Notes: generated by a model not told the origin, from the letters alone. 64,000 nucleotides of DNA from Cedecea neteri NBRC 105707 = ATCC 33855 (GCF_001571265.1 NZ_BCTL01000003.1:1-64000); one strand, 5' to 3'; positions 47,592 through 58,800 are shown, counted from the first letter of the stretch. Program-made: numbers and translations.

Positions 47592-48347
47592 ATGGATCAT
47601 GCAATCTACACCGCCATGGGCGCTGCCAGCCAGACGCTGAATCAACAGTCAGTCACGGCGAGCAACATGGCAAACGCTTCGACACCGGGTTTCCGCGCGC
47701 AGCTTAACGCTTTGCGTGCTGTCCCGGTTGAAGGGCTTTCTCTGCCAACCCGTACCCTGGTCGTTGCCTCAACGCCAGGGGCCGATATGACGCCAGGCCA
47801 GCTGGACTACACCTCGCGCCCGATGGACGTGGCTTTGCAGCAGGATGGCTGGCTGGCGGTGCAGACGCAGGACGGCGGAGAAGGTTATACCCGCAACGGT
47901 AACATTCAGGTCAGCCCTGCCGGTCAGTTGACCATCGGTGGCCGGCCCGTTATCGGCGAGGGTGGCCCAATTGCGGTGCCGGAAGGTTCGCAGCTTACCA
48001 TTGCTGCGGACGGGACTATCTCCGCGCTGAACCCGGGCGACCCACCGAATACCGTGGCGCCCATTGGCCGACTGAAGCTGGTGAAAGCCACGCAGCAGGA
48101 GGTGGTGCGCGGTGATGACGGGCTGTTTCGTTTAAATCCCGCCGCTCAGGCGACACGCGGTGCCATCGCGCAGGCCGATCCAACCATTAAGGTGATGTCC
48201 GGCGTACTGGAAGGCAGCAACGTCAAACCGGCAGAGGCAATGGCGGACATGATCGCCAACGCCCGCCGTTTTGAGATGCAGATGAAAGTTATCGCCAACG
48301 TTGATGAAAACGAACAGCGCGCTAACACGCTGCTGCAAATGACCTAA
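47592..48347 (+). CDS. flgF: Flagellar rod protein FlgF
   Basis: Proximal rod subunit. The 251-residue product starts MDHAIYTAMGAASQTLNQQS with the NMANASTPGFRAQL axial motif, a central RPMDVALQQDGWLAVQTQ segment and the C-terminal MADMIANARRFEMQMKVI. It is 20 bases after flgE in the operon. Confidence 0.95.
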   Translation: MDHAIYTAMGAASQTLNQQSVTASNMANASTPGFRAQLNALRAVPVEGLSLPTRTLVVASTPGADMTPGQLDYTSRPMDVALQQDGWLAVQTQDGGEGYTRNGNIQVSPAGQLTIGGRPVIGEGGPIAVPEGSQLTIAADGTISALNPGDPPNTVAPIGRLKLVKATQQEVVRGDDGLFRLNPAAQATRGAIAQADPTIKVMSGVLEGSNVKPAEAMADMIANARRFEMQMKVIANVDENEQRANTLLQMT

Positions 48348-49160
<813 letters not shown>

Positions 49161-49206
49161 GGCGTGTGCCGGCGCGTGAAAGCGCGTCGGCTGCCGTGAC
49201 CTGAAG

Positions 49207-49911
49207 ATGAAAGCAATGCAAAACCCAATGGTGCTCCGTCCTGTTGTCCTGAGTCTGGTGTTTGCCGTAAGCGGCTGCGCCCTTGTGCCTACTAAACCGC
49301 TGGTTGAGGGGGCGACATCTGCCCAGCCGGTTCCTGGCCCTGCGCCAGCGATCAACGGCTCGATTTTCCAGACCGCACAGCCGATGAACTACGGCTATCA
49401 GCCGCTGTTTGAAGACCGTCGTCCGCGTAATATCGGCGACACCTTAACCATCCAGCTTCAGGAAAATGTTAGCGCCAGTAAAAGTTCTTCGGCGAATGCC
49501 AGCCGTGACGGTAAGTCAGCGCTTGGTTTTGCGACCGTGCCGACCTTTGCGGCGGGGCTGTTGGGAGATGGGAAAGCTGACCTGAATGCCTCCGGCAGCA
49601 ATGGCTTTAACGGTAAAGGCGGCGCCAACGCCAGTAACACCTTCAGCGGCACGTTGACGGTGACCGTCGATCAGGTGCTGGCCAACGGAAACCTGCACGT
49701 CGTAGGTGAAAAACAGATTGCCATCAACCAGGGGACGGAATTTATCCGCTTCTCTGGCGTAGTGAACCCGCGCACCATCAGCGGCAGCAACACCGTTGCG
49801 TCGACCCAGGTGGCGGATGCCCGAATTGAGTATGTCGGTAACGGCTACATTAATGAAGCGCAGAATATGGGCTGGCTGCAGCGCTTCTTCCTTAACGTAT
49901 CGCCGATGTAA
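49207..49911 (+). CDS. flgH: Flagellar L-ring lipoprotein FlgH
   Basis: Outer-membrane lipoprotein that forms the L ring around the rod. The 234-residue product has a lipobox VSGC, then the conserved [40 protein letters not shown] and the C-terminal [15 protein letters not shown]. The start may instead be ATG 49216; neither has a strong ribosome site. Confidence 0.95.
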   Translation: MKAMQNPMVLRPVVLSLVFAVSGCALVPTKPLVEGATSAQPVPGPAPAINGSIFQTAQPMNYGYQPLFEDRRPRNIGDTLTIQLQENVSASKSSSANASRDGKSALGFATVPTFAAGLLGDGKADLNASGSNGFNGKGGANASNTFSGTLTVTVDQVLANGNLHVVGEKQIAINQGTEFIRFSGVVNPRTISGSNTVASTQVADARIEYVGNGYINEAQNMGWLQRFFLNVSPM

Positions 49912-49922
49912 GCGAGGGTACC

Positions 49923-51020
49923 ATGGTTAAATATTTATTCGGGTTGGTTGTGCTGCTGACCGCGGCTTATGCATCAGCTGACCGCATTCGTGACCTGACG
50001 ACCGTGCAGGGCGTGCGTGAAAACTCCCTGATTGGCTATGGCCTGGTGGTAGGGCTGGACGGGACCGGTGACCAGACGACGCAAACGCCGTTTACCACCC
50101 AAAGTTTGAACAACATGCTTTCCCAGTTGGGCATTACCGTGCCGACCGGCACCAATATGCAGCTGAAAAACGTGGCGGCGGTGATGGTGACGGCAAAATA
50201 CCCGGCCTTCGCGCGGGCAGGGCAAAACATTGATGTTGTGGTGTCCTCTATGGGTAACGCGAAGAGCCTGCGCGGCGGTACGCTGCTGATGACGCCGCTC
50301 AAAGGCGTGGATAACCAGGTTTATGCCCTGGCGCAGGGTAACGTGCTGGTAGGCGGCGCGGGCGCGGCAGCGGGCGGCAGTAGCGTCCAGGTAAACCAGC
50401 TTAACGGCGGGCGTATCACCGGCGGCGCGGTCATTGAACGCGAACTGGCCGGTACTTTCGGCAACGGCAACACCCTCAACCTGCAGCTGAACGATGATGA
50501 CTTCAGCCTGGCCCAGCGGATCACCGACACTATTAACCGTTCCCGTGGCTTTGGCAGCGCAACGGCGCTGGACGGCCGCACGATCCAAATCCGCGTGCCA
50601 AGCGGCGGTAGCTCTCAGGTTCGTCTGCTGGCGGATATCCAGAACCTTGAAGTGAGCATGCCGGTGCAGGATGCGCGCGTGGTGATCAACTCTCGCACGG
50701 GGTCCGTGGTGATGAACCGCGAAGTGACGCTGGATAATTGTGCCGTTGCTCAGGGCAACCTGTCGGTGACCGTAAATCGCCAAAATCAGGTCAGTCAGCC
50801 GAATACGCCATTTGGCGGTGGCCAGACCGTCGTGACGCCACAAACCCAGATTGATTTACGCCAGAGCGGCGGTTCGGTACAGCGCGTTAATTCCAGCGCG
50901 AACCTGAATAACGTGGTGCGTGCGCTGAACGCGCTGGGTGCAACGCCTATCGACCTGATGTCTATCCTGCAATCCATGCAAAGCGCAGGCTGCCTGCGTG
51001 CGAAACTGGAAATCATCTAA
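49923..51020 (+). CDS. flgI: Flagellar P-ring protein FlgI
   Basis: Periplasmic ring subunit that surrounds the rod at the peptidoglycan. The 365-residue precursor has a signal peptide ending AYASA, then [20 protein letters not shown] and [12 protein letters not shown], and ends in LRAKLEII. Its stop overlaps the flgJ start by one base. Confidence 0.96.
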   Translation: MVKYLFGLVVLLTAAYASADRIRDLTTVQGVRENSLIGYGLVVGLDGTGDQTTQTPFTTQSLNNMLSQLGITVPTGTNMQLKNVAAVMVTAKYPAFARAGQNIDVVVSSMGNAKSLRGGTLLMTPLKGVDNQVYALAQGNVLVGGAGAAAGGSSVQVNQLNGGRITGGAVIERELAGTFGNGNTLNLQLNDDDFSLAQRITDTINRSRGFGSATALDGRTIQIRVPSGGSSQVRLLADIQNLEVSMPVQDARVVINSRTGSVVMNREVTLDNCAVAQGNLSVTVNRQNQVSQPNTPFGGGQTVVTPQTQIDLRQSGGSVQRVNSSANLNNVVRALNALGATPIDLMSILQSMQSAGCLRAKLEII

Positions 51021-51964
51021 TGCTGACCGATGCCCGTTCACTTGCTAATGCCGCGTTTGACGCTAACTCGCTCAATGATTTAAAGGCGAAGGCCGGACAA
51101 GACCCGAAAGGGCACCTGAAAGAGGTGGCTCATCAGGTGGAGGGGATGTTCGTGCAGATGATGCTAAAAAGCATGCGTGAGGCGCTGCCGAAAGACGGGA
51201 TTTTCAGCAGCGAGTCCACGCGCATGTATACCAGCATGTATGACCAGCAGATAGCCCAGCAGCTGAGTGCGAAAGGGTTGGGGCTGGCGGATGCGATGGT
51301 TAAGCAAATGAGCAACGAGCAGGTTGATCCGTCGGAAACCGCAGGCCAGGTGCCGATGAAACTCGACCCGCAAACGGTCACCAGCTACCAGAACCAGACA
51401 CTAACGCAAATGGTACGCCAGGCTGTGCCTCGTGCCCCTTCTAACGAAGAACCGATGAGCGGAGACAGCAAAGACTTCCTGGCGCAGCTCTCGCTGCCGG
51501 CGCGCTTAGCCAGTGAAGCCAGCGGTATTCCGCACCACCTGATTCTGGCGCAGGCCGCGCTGGAGTCCGGTTGGGGGCAGCGTCAGATCCGTACCGAAAA
51601 AGGCGAGCCGAGCTTCAACCTGTTCGGCGTTAAGGCGACGCCGGGCTGGAAGGGGCCGACCACGGAAATCACCACCACCGAATTTGAAAACGGTGAGGCG
51701 AAGAAGGTGAAAGCGAAGTTCCGCGTTTACAGCTCGTACCTTGAAGCGCTTTCTGACTACGTTGGCTTACTGTCGAAAAACCCGCGCTATGCTGCCGTGA
51801 CCAATGCACCTTCAGCAGAGCAGGGCGCTCAGGCGCTGCAAAACGCCGGTTACGCGACGGATCCGAACTACGCCCGTAAATTGACCGGCATGATCCAGCA
51901 GCTGAAAGCCATGAGCGACAAGGTCTCCAAAGCCTACAGCACTGATTTGTCGAATTTGTTCTGA
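51020..51964 (+). CDS. flgJ: Flagellar rod cap / peptidoglycan hydrolase FlgJ
   Basis: Dual protein: an N-terminal rod-capping domain (residues about 1-150, with VEGMFVQMMLKSMREALPKD) and a C-terminal glucosaminidase domain that opens the cell wall (HHLILAQAALESGWGQRQIR with the catalytic Glu, NLFGVKATPGWKG, FRVYSSYLEALSDYVGLL). Length 314, as in E. coli (313). The start overlaps the flgI stop. Confidence 0.96.
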   Translation: MLTDARSLANAAFDANSLNDLKAKAGQDPKGHLKEVAHQVEGMFVQMMLKSMREALPKDGIFSSESTRMYTSMYDQQIAQQLSAKGLGLADAMVKQMSNEQVDPSETAGQVPMKLDPQTVTSYQNQTLTQMVRQAVPRAPSNEEPMSGDSKDFLAQLSLPARLASEASGIPHHLILAQAALESGWGQRQIRTEKGEPSFNLFGVKATPGWKGPTTEITTTEFENGEAKKVKAKFRVYSSYLEALSDYVGLLSKNPRYAAVTNAPSAEQGAQALQNAGYATDPNYARKLTGMIQQLKAMSDKVSKAYSTDLSNLF

Positions 51965-51970
51965 AGAGAC

Positions 51971-51997
51971 TCAAGTCCCGTGGCCTGCTGCCGATAA
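51971..51997 (+). promoter_or_regulatory. Sigma-28 (FliA) promoter of flgKL
   Basis: TCAAGTCC, 11 bases, GCCGATAA. The -10 half is perfect and the -35 half keeps the AAGT core. It lies 43 bases before the flgK ATG and allows late expression of the junction proteins. Confidence 0.88.
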
Positions 51998-52039
51998 TAG
52001 GTAGCAGAACCTTTGACCACACGCTATCAAGGAACCTTC

Positions 52040-53695
52040 ATGTCCAATAGCCTGATTAACAGCGCCATGAGTGGCCTGAGTGCTGCCCAGGCGGCATTAA
52101 GCACCGTCGGCAATAACATTTCTAACTATAACGTAAGCGGTTATACCCGCCAGACGACGATTCTGTCCCAGTCAAAAAGCACCCTGACCGGGGGCGGCTA
52201 TATTGGCAATGGCGTGTATGTTAACGGCGTGCAGCGTGAGTACGATTCATTTATTACTAACCAGCTGCGTGCGGCCCAGACGCAAAGCAGCGGGCTGACA
52301 ACCCAGTACCAGCAGATGTCAAAAATTGACAACATTCTGTCCGGGACGACCAACTCGTTGTCAAAAACCATGCAGGATTTCTTCTCCGGCTTGCAGACCC
52401 TGACCAGCAATGCTCAGGATCCGGCGGCTCGTCAGGCGTTGCTGGGGAAAGCGGATGGCCTGGTAAACCAGTTTAAGGTTACCGACCAGTACCTGCGCGA
52501 TCAGGATAAGCAGGTTAACCTTTCTATCAGCAGCAGCGTGGACCAAATCAACACCTACGCTAAGCAAATTGCGAACCTCAACGACCAGATTTCTCGCCTG
52601 AAAGGCGTCAGCGGTGGCTCTGCGCCAAATGATTTGCTGGATCAGCGCGATCAGCTGGTTAGCCAGCTAAACCAGATCGTTGGCGTTGACGTGAGCGTGC
52701 AAGATAGCGGCACCTATAACGTCTCTATCGGCAACGGTATTACCCTGGTGCAGGGCGACACGGCTAACCAACTGGCGGCCGTTAACTCCAGCGCAGATCC
52801 TTCCCGCACGACGGTGGCATTTGTCGACCCGCTTGCCGGTAAAGTAGAAATTCCAGAAAGCCAGCTGAACACCGGTTCTCTGGGCGGGCTGTTCACCTTC
52901 CGTACTCAGGATCTGGACAGCGCCCGTAACCGCCTGGGCCAGATGGCACAAGCCTTTGCCACGGCAATGAACAGCCAGCACACGCAGGGCTATGATGCCA
53001 ACGGCGATAAAGGGACTAATCTGTTTACTATCGGTGGCCCAACCGTAGTGAGCAATAGCCACAACACCAGCGGCACTCAGCTCACCGCCACTCCCACCGA
53101 CAGCAAGCAGATTCAGGCCAGCGATTACAAGGTTGAATTTGTGGGGGGGAACTGGAAAGTGACCCGTCTGTCGGACAACGCCAACATTAATCCAGGCACG
53201 ACAACGGATGCAGGCGGCAACGTTAGCCTGAACTTTGACGGACTGAAAGTTGGCGTGAGCGGCACGCCTGCCAACAACGAAAGCTTCACCGTTAAACCTG
53301 TATCCGATGCGGTAGTGAACATGAGCCTGGCCGTGAAAGATGAGGCGAAACTGGCGCTGGCAAGCGATCCTGCCGCGGGCAAGAGCGATAACCGCAACGC
53401 CCAGGCGATGTTGGATCTGCAGAACTCCAAGCAGGTCGAAGGCAACAAGTCGTTCAACGATGCGTATGCGACCTTGGTCAGCGACGTGGGTAACAAGACG
53501 GCAAGCCTGAAAGTGACCAGCACGACACAGGGGAACGTAGTGACGCAGCTTACCAAGCAGCAGCAATCTATCTCGGGCGTTAACCTCGATGAAGAGTATG
53601 GCAACCTGCAGCGTTACCAGCAGTACTACATGGCTAACGCCCAGGTCCTTCAGACTGCATCAACGCTGTTTGATGCGTTGCTGAACATTCGCTAA
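52040..53695 (+). CDS. flgK: Hook-filament junction protein FlgK (HAP1)
   Basis: First junction protein between hook and filament. The 551-residue product has the N-terminal axial motif NSAMSGLSAAQAALSTVGNN, GGYIGNGVYVNGVQREYD, and the C-terminal SISGVNLDEEYGNLQRYQQY. ATG 52040 is preceded by AAGGAA and gives the conserved MSNSLINSAMSG N-terminus. Variable middle region from about 340 to 430. Shares the FliA promoter with flgL. Confidence 0.95.
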   Translation: MSNSLINSAMSGLSAAQAALSTVGNNISNYNVSGYTRQTTILSQSKSTLTGGGYIGNGVYVNGVQREYDSFITNQLRAAQTQSSGLTTQYQQMSKIDNILSGTTNSLSKTMQDFFSGLQTLTSNAQDPAARQALLGKADGLVNQFKVTDQYLRDQDKQVNLSISSSVDQINTYAKQIANLNDQISRLKGVSGGSAPNDLLDQRDQLVSQLNQIVGVDVSVQDSGTYNVSIGNGITLVQGDTANQLAAVNSSADPSRTTVAFVDPLAGKVEIPESQLNTGSLGGLFTFRTQDLDSARNRLGQMAQAFATAMNSQHTQGYDANGDKGTNLFTIGGPTVVSNSHNTSGTQLTATPTDSKQIQASDYKVEFVGGNWKVTRLSDNANINPGTTTDAGGNVSLNFDGLKVGVSGTPANNESFTVKPVSDAVVNMSLAVKDEAKLALASDPAAGKSDNRNAQAMLDLQNSKQVEGNKSFNDAYATLVSDVGNKTASLKVTSTTQGNVVTQLTKQQQSISGVNLDEEYGNLQRYQQYYMANAQVLQTASTLFDALLNIR

Positions 53696-53709
53696 CGGGA
53701 GCCTGCATC

Positions 53710-54678
53710 ATGCGTATCAGTACCCAAATGTTATATGACCAGAACATGCGCGGCATTAGCGACGCGCAGAGTTTATGGCTGAGTTATGGCGAACAGATGA
53801 GCACCGGTAACCGCGTTAACCGGCCATCAGACGACCCTATCGCTGCGTCTCAGGCGGTGGTGCTTTCCCAGGCCCAGTCCATGAATGACCAGTACAAACT
53901 GGCGCGTACTTTTGCTACCCAGAAGGTTTCGCTGGAAGAGAGCGTTTTGCAGCAAACCGTCTCTTCAATACAAAATGCGCAGGAAAAGATTGTTTATGCC
54001 GGCAGCAGCGGGACGTTGAGTGATGACGACCGTGCCTCACTGGCAACCGATCTCGAAGGTATTCGTAACCAAATACTGAACCTGGCTAACAGCACCGACG
54101 GGAATGGTCGATATATTTTTGCTGGTTATAAAACCGAAGCGGCCCCGTTTAGCGGTGGTGCAGGTAGCATCACTTATCAGGGCGGAACGCTCCCGATTAC
54201 CCAGCAGGTTGACTCAGCCCGGACCATGACAATTGGCCATACCGGCAATGATGTCTTCAATCGTATTTCCAGTAACGCCACGCCGGAGCCCAATGGTGCA
54301 CCGAGCGAGACTAACATCTTTAATATGCTGGACTCCGCTATCGCAGCCTTGAAAACTCCTGCGGCCGGGTTGGATGATGCGGGTAAGAAAGCCCTTGATG
54401 ATGCCGTCGCGAAAACAAACCGCGGCCTGGGCAATGCCCTGAGCAATGTGTCCACCGTGCGCGCTGAGTTAGGGACCCAACTGAATGAGCTGAGCAAGCT
54501 GGATGACCTGGGTAGCGAACGGGCGCTGGCGCAAACTGACCAGATGAGTCAACTGGTTGGGGCGGACTATACGGCAACCGTGTCTAACTATGTTCAGCAG
54601 CAGGCTGCGCTACAGGCTTCTTATAAAGTCTTCACCGATTTGCAAGGCATGTCGCTTTTCCAGCTTAATAGCCGATAG
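53710..54678 (+). CDS. flgL: Hook-filament junction protein FlgL (HAP3)
   Basis: Second junction protein, flagellin-like. The 322-residue product opens MRISTQMLYDQNMRGISDAQ and has TGNRVNRPSDDPIAASQAVV and the C-terminal LVGADYTATVSNYVQQQAAL. 14 bases after flgK; followed by a strong terminator. In E. coli rne comes next, but here a yoaG-yeaR cassette intervenes. Confidence 0.96.
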   Translation: MRISTQMLYDQNMRGISDAQSLWLSYGEQMSTGNRVNRPSDDPIAASQAVVLSQAQSMNDQYKLARTFATQKVSLEESVLQQTVSSIQNAQEKIVYAGSSGTLSDDDRASLATDLEGIRNQILNLANSTDGNGRYIFAGYKTEAAPFSGGAGSITYQGGTLPITQQVDSARTMTIGHTGNDVFNRISSNATPEPNGAPSETNIFNMLDSAIAALKTPAAGLDDAGKKALDDAVAKTNRGLGNALSNVSTVRAELGTQLNELSKLDDLGSERALAQTDQMSQLVGADYTATVSNYVQQQAALQASYKVFTDLQGMSLFQLNSR

Positions 54679-54723
54679 TCTTCAACGTTTTGGGCGCGTT
54701 ATGAAACTGAACGCGCTTTATAT

Positions 54724-54757
54724 GCCCGCTTCCGCACCCCGGAGCGGGCTTTTTTTT
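54724..54757 (+). terminator. Terminator after flgL
   Basis: GCCCGCT and AGCGGGC with an intervening loop, followed by eight T residues. It ends the flgKL transcript just before the convergent yoaG. Confidence 0.9.
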
Positions 54758-54766
54758 GTGTAAATT

Positions 54767-54949
54767 TCACCAGCCGCAAACGTCGTGTTCGTCTTCCGTG
54801 TCATAGGCGCGGACGGTGTTGACCAGATCTTTGACGACTTCGGCGGCGACGTCCGGGATCAGCAGCGTCATTGGGCTTTCGGTCTCATAGTCCACCGAGA
54901 CGCCGTTGCTGTTGTTGGTAACGCTGACGGTATAGGTTGCTTTGCCCAT
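54767..54949 (-). CDS. yoaG: YoaG (DUF1869), nitrate/NO-responsive small protein
   Basis: Function unknown. The 60-residue product (MGKATYTVSVTNNSNGVSVD onwards, ending DEHDVCGW) is almost identical in length and pattern to E. coli YoaG, a small dimeric beta protein. ATG 54949 shares one base with the stop codon of the upstream yeaR copy (ATGATG overlap), so translation is probably coupled. In E. coli yeaR-yoaG lies far away at about 40 minutes and responds to nitrate and nitric oxide. Confidence 0.9.
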   Translation of the reverse strand: MGKATYTVSVTNNSNGVSVDYETESPMTLLIPDVAAEVVKDLVNTVRAYDTEDEHDVCGW

Positions 54950-55305
54950 CATAAGTGCCTCTGGCTGTTGACCACTTTACCCAGGCCGTTGCCTTCCAGT
55001 TTCGCTTCAGGGGAGGCGAAAAAGTCGATATTGAAATAAGTGTCGTCGGTGAGAAGCTCAATGCGGTGCCACTTCTGCGGCGGGGAAATAGCAAAAGCTC
55101 CGGCCTCAATCACGATTTCCACGTCGGGAGTGGTTGCCTCCGCGTCGGGAAATCCGAAATATTTTACCGCGCCCTGCATCACGGAAAGGCGACCAAAAAC
55201 GCCTGCCTTTGTGTTGTGGTGAGTGAATAAAGCGGCAGGAGCGGTTTCTTTGCTCCAGAACGGTGTGGCGCGGGTATGTACATAGTTTTTGGGAATAGTC
55301 AGCAT
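54949..55305 (-). CDS. yeaR: YeaR-like cupin (DUF1971), second copy
   Basis: Cupin-type protein of the DUF1971 family, also found at the N-terminus of some TehB proteins; function unknown. The 118-residue product has MLTIPKNYVHTRATPFWSKE, the FGRLSVMQGAVKYFGF strand, EAGAFAISPPQKWHRIEL and DDTYFNIDFFASPEA. RBS AAGGAG lies 7 bases before ATG 55305. It differs from the upstream copy in about a third of positions, so the duplication is not recent. Confidence 0.88.
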   Translation of the reverse strand: MLTIPKNYVHTRATPFWSKETAPAALFTHHNTKAGVFGRLSVMQGAVKYFGFPDAEATTPDVEIVIEAGAFAISPPQKWHRIELLTDDTYFNIDFFASPEAKLEGNGLGKVVNSQRHL

Positions 55306-55324
55306 AATCAAACTCCTTCTGTCA

Positions 55325-55651
55325 TTACATTGAGCGGAGCACTTCCGGGGCGACAAAAAAGTCGATGTTGAAGATGACATCATCGGTGAGCAGTTCGAGG
55401 TGATGCCATTTCTCAGGCGGGAATACGCCGAAGTGGCCAGCTTCAACGATCAGTTCTGTTTCCGGCTCGGGCGTGGTGGCATCGGCATAACCCAGGTAGC
55501 GAACCTTTCCTTGCATGACGCTCAGGCGGGGGTATACGCCGGGGCGAGTGCCTTTATCGAGATGCCGGTGAAAAAGGCCTCTGGGGGCCGTGTCTTTATC
55601 CCAGAAGGGAGAGGAGCGGGTATGAATGCAGTTTTGCGGTACAGGGAGCAT
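55325..55651 (-). CDS. yeaR: YeaR-like cupin (DUF1971), first copy
   Basis: Paralogue of the downstream gene and closer to E. coli YeaR in keeping RHLDKGTRPGVYPRLSVM. The 108-residue product (MLPVPQNCIHTRSSPFWDKD, FGVFPPEKWHHLELLTDD, IDFFVAPE) is about ten residues shorter at its C-terminus than E. coli YeaR. ATG 55651 has AAGGAACACTCC before it. It heads a three-gene unit behind a sigma-70 promoter and NsrR operator. The products are thought to act in nitrosative stress, mechanism unknown. Confidence 0.88.
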   Translation of the reverse strand: MLPVPQNCIHTRSSPFWDKDTAPRGLFHRHLDKGTRPGVYPRLSVMQGKVRYLGYADATTPEPETELIVEAGHFGVFPPEKWHHLELLTDDVIFNIDFFVAPEVLRSM

Positions 55652-55687
55652 GGAGTGTTCCTTCTCAACAAGTTCTGCAAGCATTAC

Positions 55688-55716
55688 ATCATACAATTAG
55701 TTTTTGTTTTTGTCAT
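55688..55716 (-). promoter_or_regulatory. Sigma-70 promoter of yeaR-yeaR-yoaG
   Basis: Minus strand: ATGACA (-35, 55711-55716), 17 bases, TATGAT (-10, 55688-55693). Each hexamer matches consensus at 5 of 6 positions. The predicted start is about 30 bases before the first yeaR ATG. Confidence 0.8.
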
Positions 55717-55739
55717 AAAGTGCATTTCAAATGCACCTT
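55717..55739. promoter_or_regulatory. NsrR operator
   Basis: AAAGTGCATTT-C-AAATGCACCTT is an 11-1-11 inverted repeat; the arms agree in 10 of 11 positions and follow the NsrR pattern AAGATGCATTT. It directly abuts the -35 hexamer, so bound NsrR would block RNA polymerase; nitric oxide should relieve it. E. coli yeaR is a known NsrR target. Confidence 0.85.
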
Positions 55740-55782
55740 ATTGGTTGGCACTTCTTCCACCTATCAGTCTGAGCGGGGGAAA

Positions 55783-55813
55783 TAAAAAAGCCGGTCAGGT
55801 GACCGGCTTTTTA
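55783..55813. terminator. Terminator after rne
   Basis: AAAAAAGCCGGTCA-GGT-TGACCGGCTTTTT-type hairpin: GCCGGTCA pairs with (T)GACCGGC with A and T runs outside. On the minus strand it stops rne transcription 15 bases past its stop codon. Confidence 0.85.
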
Positions 55814-55827
55814 CTTAGCGCTGGAGA

Positions 55828-58800
55828 TTACTCCACGCTTTGTGGGCGAGTGGCTGGCGCCGTGGCCTGATGGCTGGCGCTGTGACCGCCGGCAGAGCCT
55901 TTCCCGCTGAAGCCAAAGTCCGGGCGAACCCAGTCGCTTTGGCGCGGTGCTTCCGGAGTATATTCCGGAGCAGGGGCACGGGTCATTGGCGCTGTAGCGT
56001 GCTTAACGGCAACAGGTTCGGCATTAACCTCTTGCGTCACAGGTGCGGCTTCTACCGCTGGCGCTGCTTCCACAATCGGTTTTGCCTCTTCAACCACCGC
56101 AACCGGCGCTTCTTCAACCGCTGGAGCTTCTGCAGTCACCGGCGCTGGTTCGCTGACTTCTGCAACAGCTTGAACAGTTTCTTCCTGCGCAGCTGTAACG
56201 TGTTCTACGGTTTCTGTGGCAGGCGCTTCATCCACTTCGGCAACCGGCTGAGGCTGTTCAGCCACCGGTGCTTCAATGACTTCTGGCTGGGCTGTTTCCA
56301 CCACTGCAGGTTCAGTAACGGTTTCCACCGCTTTCACCGGCTCGATAACCTGAGCTTCTTCTACAGGGGCAACGGCTTCTACTGCTGCAGCCTCAGCAAC
56401 GTTGACGTGCTGGACCTCTTCGTGAGCCTGGAAGGCCTCTTCCTGAGCAAGCTGATCCTGTGGACGAGCAACAGGGTAGGTGATGAACACTTTCCCGGAT
56501 GCCAGCTCTGGAGAGGCACATGCCGCGGCCAGTGGCATTGGAGAAACCGCCGGGTAACGCTCATCACGATAGCGACGACGACGCTGGCCGCTTACGCGTA
56601 GGTGACGAGGGGAGCGACGTGAACGGCGCGGCATACCTGCGGTTTCGCGGTTTTCACCGTTTTCATCCTGCTGGTCTGCATTAACCGGAGCTTCAACAAC
56701 CGCTGGCAGTGCAATCGGTGTCTGCTCGGTGATGACCTGTGCAGCCTGAGTTTCTTCTACTACAGGTGCATCAGCAGATTCGAAGCGAACTTTCTGGCTC
56801 AGCTGGCGCGGTTTACGGCGCTGCATAACCTGGGTACGTTCTTCCTGCTCGGCATCTTGTTCAACAACGTTGTCCTGCTGCAGGGCTTTGACTTCCTGCT
56901 GCGCCTGACGTTTTTCATCAGAGCGACGGCGGTTGCGCTCGCGACGAGGCTGTTGCTCGTCACGGGACTTCTGCTGTTTTTCTGCATCGTCAACGGCGGC
57001 TACAGCGTTCTGACGAACTTCGCGGGACTCCGCATTCTGCTGCTGGCCGTTACGACGATTGCGACGGTTTTCGTCACGACCTTCACGCGGTTCGCGAGCT
57101 TCACGGGTTTCATTATTGCGGTCATCGCGGTTATTGCGATTGTCGCGATTATCACGATCGCGGTTGTTACGGTCACCGCGCTCATTACGATCGCGGCGAT
57201 TGTTTTGACGGCGGTTATTGTTACGGCGATCCTGACGCTGGGCATCAGAGCCGGTCGCTTTCTCTTCCTTCACTTCTTTCACTTCAGCGGCAGCGCTATC
57301 GCCGGCGAAGAGTTTTTTCAGTGCAGAGAAGAAGCGGCTAACCAGACCTGGCTGTGCAGCGGCATCGGCTTTTGGCTGAGCGACTGGCTTCACTGCCACA
57401 GCGGCAGGTTTATCCGCAGGAGCTTCCTGCGGTGCCGGTGGCACTTCTGGCATCACGAAGGTGGCCAGGGCCGGTTGCTCAGGGCGCTTACGCTCGGTGT
57501 ACTCTTCATCGGATGGCATCGCCATCTCTTCTTCATGCAGCTTAGGCAGCATGTAGCTCAGCGTCTGGGTTTCTTCGCCTTTACGCACGCGCAGGACGGA
57601 GTAATGCGGCGTTTCCATCTGATCGTTTGGCACGATAATCGCGCGTACGCCACCCTGGCGTTTTTCAATGGCGCTTACTGCATCACGTTTTTCGTTCAGT
57701 AGGTAAGAGGCAATTGGCACAGGCACGATGGCGTGAACTTCTTTGGTGTTCTCCTTAAGCGCTTCTTCTTCGATCAGGCGCAGAATGGAGAGCGACAGGG
57801 ATTCGTTATCACGAATGGTGCCGGTACCGCTACAGCGAGGGCAAACGTGGTGGCTGGACTCGCCGAGAGACGGGCTCAGACGCTGACGAGACATTTCCAG
57901 CAGGCCAAAGCGCGAGATATGGCTGATCTGGATGCGTGCTCTGTCCTGGCGTACCGCTTCACGCAGGCGGTTTTCAACCGCGCGCTGGTGGCGAACCGGT
58001 GTCATGTCGATGAAGTCGATAACGATCAGGCCGCCAAGGTCGCGCAGGCGCAGCTGACGGGCAATTTCATCGGCCGCTTCAAGGTTAGTGTTGAAAGCGG
58101 TTTCTTCGATATCCCCGCCGCGGGTTGCACGCGCGGAGTTGATGTCGATGGCGGTCAGGGCTTCGGTGGTATCAATAACGATAGAACCACCGGACGGCAG
58201 ACGGACTTCACGCTGGAAGGCGGACTCAATCTGCGACTCAATCTGATAGTGGCTGAACAGCGGAATTTCACCGGTGTAGAGCTTAATTTTGCTGCTGAAA
58301 TCCGGACGACCCAGCGCGGCAATGTGCTGGCGAGCCAGCTCAAGCACTTTCGGGTTGTCGATCAGGATTTCGCCGATGTCCTGGCGCAGGTAATCGCGGA
58401 AGGCGCGAACGATAACGTTGCTCTCCTGGTGAATCAGGAAAGGAGCAGGGCGGTTCTCAGCGGCTTTCTGAATGGCTTCCCAGTGCTTCAGGCGGAAGCT
58501 CAGATCCCACTGCAGCGCTTCGGCAGATTTGCCCACGCCTGCGGTACGTACGATAAGACCCATACCGTCCGGCAGTTCAAGGGAAGAAAGCGCTTCTTTT
58601 AATTCGGTACGGTCATCACCTTCGATACGACGAGAAATACCGCCGGCGCGAGGGTTGTTTGGCATTAGCACCAGATAGCTGCCCGCAAGGCTGATAAAGG
58701 TGGTTAAGGCCGCGCCTTTGTTGCCGCGCTCTTCTTTATCAATCTGGACGATCACTTCCTGGCCTTCGCGCAGAACGTCTTTAATGTTCGGGCGACCGTG

